A stretch of DNA of 64,000 nt from Rhizoctonia solani (lineage: Eukaryota > Basidiomycota > Agaricomycetes > Cantharellales > Ceratobasidiaceae): contig NC_057377.1 of the NCBI RefSeq assembly GCF_016906535.1, positions 124,001 through 188,000 of the forward strand, written 5' to 3'. The translations under genes were made by a program, and so were the position numbers. The notes beneath the pieces are model-generated. The model saw nothing but the letters and a program-made list of their open reading frames with translations, did not search any database and was not told the origin of the DNA. Shown one piece after another: positions 11,916 to 21,925 of the stretch (position 1 is its first letter; every line of letters begins with the position of its first letter).

Positions 11916-12860
11916 CTATGTCCAGTGCCCATACTTTCCACAGTGTTTTACAGCAGACTGGTTGTTGCAGTATATACAAATCTTGCAATAACCTTGATTT
12001 TCAGCTATTTGTTTTGCTTTCATGAATGCTAGCAATATGCCCAGCATTTCTGCATTGTAGATGTTTGCTTGCAGTCCAATACCAACCAACAACAACAGAG
12101 TCCTTTTTTCAGCATGTATAATGTAGCCAACGCCAACTTTCCAAATGCCATTGGACACTGCTGCATGCCCATCTGAGTAGCCAAGAACGCTGGCATGGCA
12201 TTCTTTGAGTATGCTGATTTTGGATAGGATTTTGTTGCAGTATATGTTGCGTTTGAGGCCATTGGTGGTATCCTTGATTTTGATTTGATCTGGGAACAGT
12301 ATGGATGGGTTTGACAGGTGATTGAGGTATGGGGAGACAAACTCTATCTGTGGGTTGCTATGTGATGCAATGAAATGGATGGGTGACTGTATGCTTTTGG
12401 AGTTGTTGCATCTGTTGCTATTAAGGGTGTGTGTATGCATGTCCCATGATATAGGGAGCCATTTAGTAACCTCAGACAGTTTGGGGATGGTTCTTAGTTT
12501 AGCCAAGTAATTCATGACAAGCTTTTTGCATGTGATGTGCAAAGGTGGGATAGAAGCTAGGTGTTCAAGACAGGAGATAGGTGTGGTCTTGAAGGCTCCA
12601 AGGAGCCATCTCAATCCTTGGTTCTGGACCTTCCTAAGTGGTTCAAGCAATGACTTCTGCCTGCGCCCCAGAAACCACAGAGGGGATCCATTTGTGAGGA
12701 TTGGGATGACACAGGTAAGGTATAGGATGCGCGCATGCTTGATGGTCAGACCATGCTGTGTGTTGGCTAGCATGTTTAAACCAGCTATGACTGCCTTGGC
12801 TTTGTTGGCAGAGTTGGAAATATGCTCTTTGAATGAGAGCTTTCACATGTTTGTAACATG
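11916..12860 (-). pseudogene. 5'-truncated LINE (Tad1/I-like): end of reverse transcriptase plus RNase H
   Basis: Reading the minus strand from about 12850, the segment FKEHISNSANKAKAVIAGLNML is the thumb-side region typical of fungal LINE reverse transcriptases. After it come ARILYLTCVIPILTNGSPLW and, near 12190-11930, an RNase H-like stretch with YSDGHAAVSNG and YNAEMLGILLAFMKA. The first catalytic Asp (YSDG) and the Glu (NAE) are present. The polymerase core and the upstream endonuclease are absent, as expected of 5' truncation during target-primed reverse transcription. The frame is open for 285 codons from an internal ATG at 12773. No poly(A) or duplication was identified. Confidence 0.75.
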
Positions 12861-12931
12861 ATGTTTTTAACACAGGTTGTTAACAAAGATGGAAATAAAA
12901 ATGTAATATATTGTTATATCTCTGTATACAT

Positions 12932-15115
12932 CTAATATGAGTCAAGGTCCACACTGCTGGTGTCCTTCTTAGCCAAAGCCTTTGAGCTTTTAGACATGGG
13001 TGGCTCTGACTTCTTCAGAACAACAGAGTCTGTTGCTTGAGATGTTGGAATATCTGCCAGTAGATCCAGGAGTGCTGGATTTGTAGTATTGATACTGTAT
13101 AAATCTGTATCATTGCCTAGCAAGTTCATAACCCCCAGTTCAATTGCATCTGGAATGTCTTTGTACTCCTCATCCAAAGCATTGTTGGCATCAGAGTTGT
13201 TCTCCACCCCCAGAGTTGGTAGATATCTGTAGTTTTGGCTTCAGCATTGTCAATTGACCACCCCTTGATAAGATGGGTTTCAGCATTATGGGCCAGGGAA
13301 ACAGCTGCGCTGGGCGGATTCTGTTCAAGGACAGACTTGCTTAAATCACAGTACCGTAAAACAGGCTTGTGAACCTGTAATACATGATGATTTTTAGCTC
13401 TGTAGAGCGCTTACAGACATATAGAACACTTACCTTTTTGTCAAGTTGACGCTTCCAAATCAAATGTTGACAAATCTGAGTCATATGAGCTAGGGTTGAA
13501 ACCTTTTGAAGGGAGCGCTCTTTGGTGTTGATGGCCATAAAGCAGGAAACTGATTGCTCCTCACCCATGGAATTAGGGATAAGCAAGAACAGTTTCCTAG
13601 CTAAATACTGAAAATGTTTGTAGTTAAGTAAAGACTGATATTGATTGCATCCAAAAGGCATCATATAGGCTACTTACTGCAAGAAAGCAAGCGTTGGGAT
13701 CCCTCAATAATTTCCCCCAAAATTTATATGGGCTGAAATCGACTGCAATTGGCAAGGGAAGGGTGAAAGGGTATTCACCATGTGCATATGCAGCTAACTG
13801 TGATTTGAACACATTGATTGTAGAATGAACCCCTTTGCTAGTGCTTGGGAAGTTTCTTGCAGCTGGTATTGTCCCAGCATTCAGCTCAACAAAAAGCAAC
13901 TTCTTCAAGTATAATGCAACCTTAATAAACAACAGGAAAGCTTTAGTGAGATCATCAGCACTGCCAGGGGCTGATCTCTGGGCTGGTCAGAGTATCAAAG
14001 TTCCAGTGGAAAGTGGATTGAGATTATTGCGCCAAAGGATATCAGTGTCTCAATAGTCTATTTGTAAATATATCAAATCTGGTAATCTTCTGGCCAACGT
14101 ATAGAATGAATTAACATACTTGGGTGAAGGAAGAATCTGGCAAGATAGACTTCATTCCTGGCTGCAAGGACCATATCATAGTAATGGGACTTGGAGATGG
14201 AACAAATGCTGTCAATAACATCAACAGGAAGTGCAAGTTCTGATTTGTTATTTTTGAATAGTTTTCAAAGCAATGCCACAATGCTCAAGTTGAACAGAAA
14301 GACATTGCTTGCAGTTGAGTGTCCAGACTCTAAGCACTTGGTAGCCTTTGCAAATGGTACAGTAACTTTCTTGAGTTGGCCCAACTGTTGTTTAAAACAA
14401 TCATACTGTTGAAAGACACACAGAGTTGTCAACGCAGAGGGGCCAAAATGTATTCAAAGTCAGACAAAAATTTTAAGTACATGGGGAGAAGTCTTTGGAA
14501 GATCTCTTCCAGTCCTGTACAGTACATGCAGAATAGATGCCAAATACACAATATTCCAACACATACTGTTCCAGATTTCTAACAAATCCAAGCTTATGGT
14601 TCTACAATTTGATAGGAGTCAGAGAACAGACACACCAACAGAATATACTTAGACTTGCATACCTTCATCTTTTCAGGGTCTAAAACCCTGTTGACCACAT
14701 ACTCAATAGCAGGTAAGCACTGCCTAATGCTTGCAGCACAGTAATACCAGCCTGCAAATCAAGTTTTCCCTGGCTTTTCTGTCCCCCAAGTGATCTTCTG
14801 TTGAACACAATAGTTGTTGAAATGTGTGGCTGCAAAAGTTGATTTACTGAGATATGAGCAAACCACATGGAGCTGGATCTTTAACTAATAGAAGGTTACA
14901 TTAAGCCATAGAAATGGTGGAGAAGAATCACTTACCTCTTTAAAGTACTCTAATTGACAGATATTGTTGATTGCATTATGAAGTTGATGGCATGGGTCTG
15001 GAAGGATAATGATACACGGGTATATCTGGTTAATGAGTTCCCAAGCCAATTGTGTGTTCCCAGTGCTATTGCAACTAATTCCAGAAAACATGGGAGCACC
15101 AATCTCTTCAATGAC
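12932..15115 (-). pseudogene. hAT transposase, 3' half (continues the half at 43602-45041)
   Basis: The exon starts at 15115 (acceptor AG at 15116-15117) with VIEEIGAPMFSGISCNSTGN, the hAT core around the second catalytic Asp position, here Asn (SCNSTGN where SDSTGN is usual). LPDPCHQLHNAI follows. A probable intron of about 52 nt lies near 14887-14938. The next exon has LSKSTFAATHFN and a GKT-stop-FAGWYYCAASIRQCLPAIEYV segment with an in-frame TGA at 14759-14761, where Arg is expected. The C-terminal dimerisation region follows (13932-13341: YPFTLPLPIAVDFSPYKFW, then FLLIPNSMGEEQSVSCFMAI). A tail with TTDIYQLWGW and an acidic stretch ends near 12932. Frame changes lie between pieces. Confidence 0.8.
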
Positions 15116-15162
15116 CTTGGAGTCCAGTTAGCTTAGTGAAGTTGGTTAAATGAGCACATATA

Positions 15163-15291
15163 CACTTGCACCCAAAAAGATTGAGCCACATGAGCTCAAA
15201 TCAATGACGCTCACACGTCACCCACACAATTGAGAATTCATTTACAATGTAATAGTAAATTACATAGATACAGTAGTATAGAACATATATA
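15163..15291 (+). mobile_element. left arm of a foldback MITE inserted in the hAT intron
   Basis: This 129-bp arm starts CACTTGCACCCAAAAAG after TA. Its partner is the inverted arm 43465-43593. Joined at the centre, they would form a head-to-head palindrome with essentially no spacer (centre GAACATATATATATATGTTC). TA target duplications and the terminal bases suggest a mariner-like nonautonomous element of about 258 bp. The arms differ at only eight places, seven of them CA/TG/CG alternatives. Confidence 0.85.
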
Positions 15292-16649
15292 CAAAGTTTT
15301 AGATTGAAACTAAGTCTCCTTGTGGAGATACATGTGAGCAAAATTTTTGGGCTGACTCATTCTTTTTGATCACTTTATATAAGCTACTTGGTCCTCCCTC
15401 ATTGACTGCCATTTACCACCCCTTTTTACGCTCAAACACCTGCCAAAAGTGCGCAAATGGCTTGATACACTAGTCCCAAGACTAAGACTCAGATAATTGC
15501 ACTGAAAAAGCTCAAATACTCAGATTGGGCTATTGTTCAGCTTTTGCAACCTCTGACCAAGGTCTCTCACACTACTGTTGGTTGTATCTGGGCCAAGTAT
15601 GGACTTACTGACTGCCCACTTGATTGACACAATCCCATTCCTGGGAGCCCACAAAAATTAACCCCCAGCAACGTCAGATTTGCTGCTTTGGCCCTAGCTT
15701 GGAGTAGAGTACCAACAGCAGCAAATATTAGATGGCAGTACTTCCCTGCTGTTGGGTCCTCTACCCTCTGCCGCTACCTCCAAGAGCTGGGTTTACAGCC
15801 ATACAAATGCTGCCAAGTACCCCTGCTCACTTATTGGCATAGAAAAGCCTGTTGCGTGTGGGCCCACAGTTGATTATTCTGGCCACAATCACGCTGGGAC
15901 AACATTGTCTTCTTGGACAAAGTCCAAATCAAGTTATTTGGGGCTGACAGTGACCAATATTACTGGAGGCAACCTAGTGAGTCCCTGTATAATCCCTGAT
16001 ACACCAAAAAGACAATATCTCATGGTGGCAGGGGCATCTTCATTTGGGGGTGCATTACCCAAGAGGGAGTTGGGTGATTGTGCCTTATACAATGCAAGCT
16101 GAACACCCCAGGATACATTGAAATCCTTGGGGATACCTTCTTTGGAACCCTTGCAAACTATAAAATCACCCCATTTGACATTATATTCCAGCACAACCAA
16201 GATCCAAAGCATACAGCCAGGCTGACACAATGTTGGCTCACCAGTTGGGGCATAAGCATCCTCCCATGGCCATCAAAAAGCCTGGATTTGAATATAATTG
16301 AGAACATCTGGTTGCATCTGAAGGAGTGCATGAGTACTCACCAACCTCCCACTTCAAATAAGGAAGATTTATGGAAAATAGTGAAGGACAAATGGAAACA
16401 AATTTCCCCAATATATATTGGCAATTTGTATGATTCATTACCGCATCAAGTACAAGCTGTGTATTTAGCTAAAGGTGGAAACACCAAATACTAAGATTTG
16501 TATCCAAATTATTCAGTTTTGCATGTCATTTTGGGTGCATGCATGCAGTTGCAGGTGCAATATGAAAATGCTCAAAAAGAATGAGCCAGCCCAAAAATTT
16601 TGCTCATGCGTATCTCCACAAGGAAACTTAGTTTCAATCTAAAACTTTG
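15292..16649 (+). mobile_element. Tc1/mariner-family transposon, 1358 bp, TA target duplication
   Basis: Terminal inverted repeats of about 78 bp begin CAAAGTTTTAGATTGAAAC on the left and end GTTTCAATCTAAAACTTTG on the right, differing at a few positions. TA flanks both sides (15290-15291 and 16650-16651). The interior holds a degenerate DDE transposase on the plus strand. The element sits exactly at the symmetric centre of the MITE palindrome, a (TA)n run that supplies its TA target. Confidence 0.95.
15465..16494 (+). pseudogene. Tc1-type transposase, disrupted
   Basis: An N-terminal helix-turn-helix-like part (KTQIIALKKLKYSDWAIVQL, then SHTTVGCIWAKYGL) is followed by an in-frame TGA at about 15625-15627. 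A PRKLT-like linker equivalent (GSPQKLTPSNVRFAALA) comes next. The catalytic core has FLDKVQIKLFG (first Asp), FQHNQDPKHTARLTQ (second Asp) and LDLNIIENIW (Glu of a DD34E-type triad), and the end is VQAVYLAKGGNTKY-stop at 16494, as in many fungal Tc1 proteins. Several stops and frame changes occur between 15620 and 16080, so it is inactive, though the catalytic acids themselves remain. Confidence 0.85.
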
Positions 16650-16653
16650 TATA

Positions 16654-17228
16654 TGTCCTAGACGTCTGTAAGGACGTTGAGGGTGCGGGCGCTTGTGGCT
16701 GTGTGGCTAATACAGTAAAACCGCTTAAGGCAGTGACAAGGTACCCTACAACAACAAACTAGCTAACTACGGTGACCGCGCGCTTTAAGGCGGCGGCAAG
16801 CTACGTATGTGCGGCAAGACAACGCTTAAGGCATGTATCTAAGTAATCTTTACTGGGCTGTAAGGCCCTTGTACAATTATGGGATGCAACAAGAGGTAAT
16901 TGACCTGGGTGTTACCATGGTCAGTTGGCCTCCTTATATATTACAGAGCTACCTAATTACAAATACAACTATATGCAATACTGTATCAAATAAGAACCCC
17001 AATCCGCAGTCAGCCTTACTCATGCATACGTGTCACTGACGTGTCATTGTGATGTCATTGGGTGGAGGTGGCTACGTGTGCTGAGGTAAGCGTGGATGGG
17101 GACGTGGCTTGGCGCTTAGCGTATGATTTAAGCGCCGAAGTCATGTGATCGAAAATGTTGTCCGTTTGCCTTTGTTTAAAATCAAGAAAATGGGAATAAA
17201 TTCCCTGGTATCAATTGTGTCTACAACA
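16654..17228 (-). repeat. E1 3' LTR
   Basis: 575 bp with TG...CA ends (plus-strand TGTCCTAGAC...CTACAACA). Compared with the other E1 LTR, most visible differences are CG versus TG or CA. It contains the minus-strand TATATAAGG box, a GGCGCTTA...TAAGCGCC inverted pair (17111-17136) and TCATGTGAT (17141-17149). The pol stop codon lies just inside it. Confidence 0.95.
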
Positions 17229-20200
17229 CTGCCCCCCCTCTAAGGGCCTTGGCAGCGCCAAGGGCCTTTTTCTTCATGTCTTCTTTGTACTTTTTCAAAA
17301 ATTTTTCTGCGTTTTTCAGGTTTTCTTGGGGTTCCCACGTATTTTCTTCCAAGCCGTATCCCTTCCATTTGACTTGGAAGAACCATTTCCCTCCCCTCTC
17401 CTCTGCGTCCGTGATTCCTTCTACCTCATACTCTTCCTCTCCATCTATGGTGACTGGTGGAGGACGGCTTTCAAAGTTACGCTTTTTGTCCCTCCTGACT
17501 TTGGACAGTAGTCCTACATAGAAGACATTGTGGATCCTCATTGTTGGCGGGAGTTCTAGGCAGTATGCCCGGTCAGAGATCTTCTTGGTTATTTTGAAGG
17601 GTCCTAGCCATTGTTTGGTTAGCTTGGGACTCAGGGTTTTCAATTTCACATTTCTGGCGTCTAGCCAGACTTCTTCCCCTATTTCAAACTCAAGTGGCTC
17701 TCCTGTTTCTCCAGCTACCATGCGTATCTTTGATTGCCGGAGCGCAGCCTCTATTTCCTGCCATTGTGCTTCCATCTGGGTTGCCAAGTTGTCTGCCTCA
17801 GGGACATCTGTTGGTACGTTGCTTGGGGTCAAGGAAGGTTCCCAGCCGTATAGTGCTTTGAATGGGGTTTTGCCTGTTGAACTATGTACTGCGTTGTTGT
17901 AGGCAAACTCCGCCATTGGTAACCATTTGACCCAGTCCTTCTGATTTGTTCCTGAGTAAGCCCTTAAGAAATGTTCAACCGTGGGATTCACGTGCTCTGT
18001 CTGTCCACTGCTTTGGGGGTGGTAGGCCAAGGAGAAGTGGGGGTCTATCCCCAGGCGTTGGTACAGAGCTTTCAGGAATTTATTATTGAAAACCCGTCCT
18101 CAATCCAATACTGTCTTCTCAGGCATGCCATAACGTTTCCATACGTGGCGTAGGAATAGGTCTGCCAGTTCTGGGGCTTTGAGCTTCTTGGAACATTCTA
18201 CCAGGATGACATATTTGGTAAAGCTGTCCACAATGACTAGTATAGAGTTGTTGCTCCCGTCCTTTGGCAGGTCTACTATCATATTGTACAATACATGTTG
18301 CCAAGGGCGTGATGGGAGTTCCAGAGGTTGAGGTGGGATGGACGCGTACTTGGGTTTCTGGATCTGTTGGCAGGTTTTGCATGAGTCAATGTGCCAGTAC
18401 GTGTCAGCACGGATGCCAGGCCAGTAGTAGTTCCTGGATACCAACTCTAAAGTCCGCTGTCTGCCTGGGTGGCCCGCCAATGGGCTGTTGTGGAAGATCC
18501 AAAGTAGGTCTGTCCTTAGGGTCCCTACATCTGGTACTACAATTTGTCCTTGGTAAAACAATAGGCCAGCCTCCATTTTGTAATCTTTAAATGCGCGTTT
18601 AATGGAGGGTGGTGCCTTGGACTTGTTTTGTAGGAACAGGAGGATTTCCTCCAGCAATTTGTCTTGGTCCAGGGATGACTCAATCTGGCGTTGTAGCTCT
18701 TTCTCCAGCGTAACTAAGGCAACGTTGGCAAATACTGGGTCTGGCAACATAGACTGGGGTTTTGGAGGAATGTCTGCGTGATCCAATTGTTGTGACAGGG
18801 CATCTGGTTTCCCCAATTGTTTTCCTGGCCTGTATACGATTTGGAAGTTATACCTGGCAAGGAGCAGGTGCCATTGTGCGTGGCGTTGGTTGAATGTGCG
18901 GGATTCCTTCCAGTATTCCAAGTTGCGGTGATTGGTAAACACGGTGATTGGGTGCTTGGTTCCTTCTAAGAAGATCCGCCAGTACTCAAAGGAGCGTATG
19001 ATTGCAAGGAGTTCCTTATTGTGGGTGTTGTAGTTCTGTTTGGCACCTTTGAAGGATTCTGATAGGAACCCTAGGGGATGCAAGCGGCCGTCTTCCTGTC
19101 ATTGGCTGAGTATGGAACCTAAGGCTGCGCTGGAAGCATCTGTTTCCAGGAAGTAGGGTTTGGCTGGATCAGCATGGCAAAGGACCAGGGCGTTGGTGAT
19201 GGCATCCTTTAGTCCTTGGAAGGCTTCTTGTTCCTTGGTATTCCACCCCCATGGCGTGTCTTTCTTGACCAGGTTATGTAACAGCCTAGCCATGTGGCTG
19301 AAGTTGGCAACAAAGCAACAAAGGAAGTTGGCAAACCCTAGAAACAATTGGACTTCTTTAACCTTAGTAGGTACCGGCCATTCTTGTACCACCTGGATTT
19401 TGAGTTTATCCAGGCTGAAACCCTTATCTGAGACAATGATCCCCAGGTATTCCACAGAAGTGACGTGAAACGTGCACTTAGACACCTTGCAGAACAGTTG
19501 GTTCTCCATTAGTCATTTCAGGACCTCATGAACCTGTTGTGTATGTGATGCATTGTCCTTAGAGTATATCAGGATGTTGTCAAGGTAAATAATGATGCAT
19601 ACATCCAGCAAATCCTTGAATAGTTTGTTCATGAAATGCTGAAAGGCAGCCGGGGCGTTTTTTAAGCCAAAGGTCATAACCAGGGATTTGTAGAGGCCAT
19701 ACTTAGTTTGGAACGCGGTCTTCCATTTGTCACCTTCCTTTACCCGTACGTTGTTGTAACCCCAGCGTAAGTCCAGCTTAGTAAAGATCTTGGCACTGTG
19801 GAGCTGGGCCATGAGGTTGTCTGGACGGGGAAGCAGGTAAATGTTCTTCTTGGTGCGGTTGTTAAGGCGGCAATAATCAACAACTAAACGGCGGGAACCA
19901 TCCTTTTTGGGTATAAACATTACGGGGGAGCTGATCAAAGATTTACTGGGGCGGATCTTGCCTGCCTTGAGCTTGTCCCTGAGCCAATCTTTGAGTGTGG
20001 CGGATTTGGTGTCAGTCATGCTATATAATGGAGAATTCAAGGGGCCTTCTTCTGTCAGCTCAATCCCAATGTTGTAGTGCCGGTGCAGGGGAAGCTTATT
20101 GAACTCTTCCTCTCCAAATACCTTGGCGTATTGATGGTATTTGGTAGGGACTCCTTCAAGCAGGTTTTGATCAGCTTCCTCCTCTTTGGCAATGGCTACA

Positions 20201-20571
20201 TGTTCTGGTGGCGCGTGGGGAAAGGAGAGGGTGCGTTGATTCCAATCAATCTCTGGATTATGGTTGTCTAACCATTTCAATCCCAAGATGGTGGCGTGGG
20301 ACCCTGTGTTGCAAATTAAGAAGGTCTCAGTCATACGTTTGCCATTGAAGGAGAAGGTTAGATTAGCCTTTTTCCAAATTTTGCCAGCCTGGGGGCTTGA
20401 CCCATCAAGCATAGTAATGGTGCGGGGTGAAGGAAGATCTATGAGAGGGAGGCAGAGTGCTTCCGCGGTACAGGGGTGGAGAAAAGATGAGGTGGCGCCT
20501 GAGTCTATCAGGACTTCTAGTGATTCCGCTTTTTTCTCTGGTGTGATCAAAATGGTGAAGAGGGGTGACAT
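17221..20571 (-). pseudogene. pol: E1 Pol: protease, RT, RNase H, integrase, chromodomain, with three in-frame TGA
   Basis: From ATG 20571 one frame of about 1117 codons runs to 17221, broken only by TGA at 19513-19515, 19099-19101 and 18100-18102. Related elements have Arg at these positions. Domains in order: aspartic protease (DSGATSSF, about residue 23), RT (DYCRLNNRTKKN, then YLDN at 19576-19584), RNase H (LETDASSAALGSIL), zinc-binding HHCC and integrase core (LYNMIVDLP with Asn for the first catalytic Asp at 18283-18285; YHPQSSGQTEH), and a C-terminal chromodomain (EYEVEGITDAEERGGKWFFQ then VKWKGYGLEENTWEP). E3 sits just upstream of the ATG, in the stretch that would be read after a -1 shift from gag. 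Non-functional. Confidence 0.92.
17229..17241 (-). other. E1 polypurine tract
   Basis: On the minus strand GAGGGGGGGCAG directly precedes the 3' LTR (TGTTGTAGAC). This is the usual position and composition of the plus-strand primer of a Ty3 element. It is read through as the last codons of pol. Confidence 0.85.
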
Positions 20572-20608
20572 TTTATTACTAGATATGTTACAAATTTTGA
20601 TACAAGAG

Positions 20609-21053
20609 TGTCATGACCTTAATTGGCATGACATAATTTTCTACTATTTTCTACCTTTTTTCTGAGACAGTTTCCTTTCTTGGTATATATTTATGACTCA
20701 TCAAGATCACGTGACATATTTGATATATGATGTGAAATTGTAATTGACTCATTGTTTTGTAATGTTGTTTTTGATGTGGCTTCTCTCTTGTATATAAGCT
20801 AGGTCAAGTTGCCGCTAGAACAGCAAGACTTGACCTCTTTGTCAATTCATCCTAAGTCTTACCTACCCATTGCCCTGCTCCCTTGTTGAGCACAGTGCAC
20901 TTTACTTAAGCATCACTCACCAGGCCTTTGTTGCCCTCTACCTTAAACCACACCCCCTGGGCCCTTGTCGCCCCTCTTGTTTCATAGTCCATTGGTGATA
21001 GGGCCACGGACTCTAAACCTACTTGTATCATAGGTCCGAGCTTAGTCGTGACA
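20609..21053 (+). repeat. E3 5' LTR with promoter and RNA-start hairpin
   Basis: TGTCATGACC...GTCGTGACA. It contains ATCACGTGA (about 20703-20711) and a TATATAA box at 20791-20797. Behind the box, AGGTCAAGT (20801-20809) can pair with ACTTGACCT (20828-20836). AAGACTTGACCT at 20825-20836 is 34 nt after the TATA box and is exactly complementary to 21056-21067, just inside the element. Confidence 0.95.
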
Positions 21054-21055
21054 CT

Positions 21056-21067
21056 AGGTCAAGTCTT
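21056..21067 (+). promoter_or_regulatory. E3 self-priming primer-binding sequence
   Basis: AGGTCAAGTCTT starts two bases after the 5' LTR and is the exact reverse complement of 20825-20836 in the LTR. That is the layout of Tf1-type elements, where the RNA 5' end folds back and primes minus-strand synthesis. A tRNA-type site starting TGG is absent. Confidence 0.7.
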
Positions 21068-21397
21068 TCTTGTATTCCTGTCGACAAACAAGACCTACGC
21101 TTGGATAAGCACCAAAGCTTGAAAAGTCATCACATTGTAGCCCCTGTGTAATAGTCAAAGACAGGAATACGAGTGGCAGTAAAGCCGCGGGATAGCCCCT
21201 TGCTAGCAATTGTCCGCATACCAGGGTGTCCGCACCTTTAGCCATACGCTGTTAGTCAGCCAACCTTCTGCTTACTAAAAACCTGATTGTTAATCACGCT
21301 TGTACACAGCTGTTGATATCAATATAAGGATAGTCTAACGCTAGTAGGAAAGCAAACAGTTAGTATTTTAGCGCTATAAACCCGTTTGTCTATCTGA

Positions 21398-21925
21398 TCA
21401 AGTACCAATTTGCATCGGGAACGCATCCTAGTGTTCGATTTTCTAGACCTTGTCCTCTTCATCATCTTCTGGCCTTATTCTGTCGTCACCCAATACCTCT
21501 ATCTCAAAAAAACCCTCAACAATATTGACCATATATTAGTGGGTCGTATCAACAATCTTGAAGAACACATTGCTTGCATTGAAGAACCAGGGCTACTCCA
21601 AACTATTGCCCACATTAAACATCACAAGTCTTTTGCCAAGCGCCTCAACAATATCTACAAGGCCGATCTTCAAGAACAAAAAAATCTGATCTCAAACCTC
21701 AAAGCTCATAACCGCGACCTAGCTCTTACCATCGAAGAGCAAGAGAGGCTTATTGAGGAAAAAGACAGATTACTAGTCGAGAAAGAACTGGAATTGGACA
21801 ATTTCCACTGTTCCATCCAGGACATTACCCAAGACAGAAAGGGTTGGATTCACCGCTACAAGGAATATGAATTCTTTGCAGTCTCATATGATAACGCCTG
21901 GTTTGGGCGAGATGGGAGAAATTAG
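21398..21925 (+). other. ATG-less open frame upstream of E3 gag
   Basis: The frame opens after a TGA at 21395-21397 and stays open for about 175 codons, overlapping gag by 59 nt in another phase. It contains no ATG at all; the first possible near-cognate start is TTG at 21410. Conceptually it encodes a hydrophobic segment (FLDLVLFIIFWPYSVV) and then a charged, heptad-like coiled coil (LTIEEQERLIEEKDRLLVEK). It could be the former N-terminal part of gag cut off by a frameshift and start loss, a non-AUG-initiated product, or chance. Function unknown. Confidence 0.45.
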
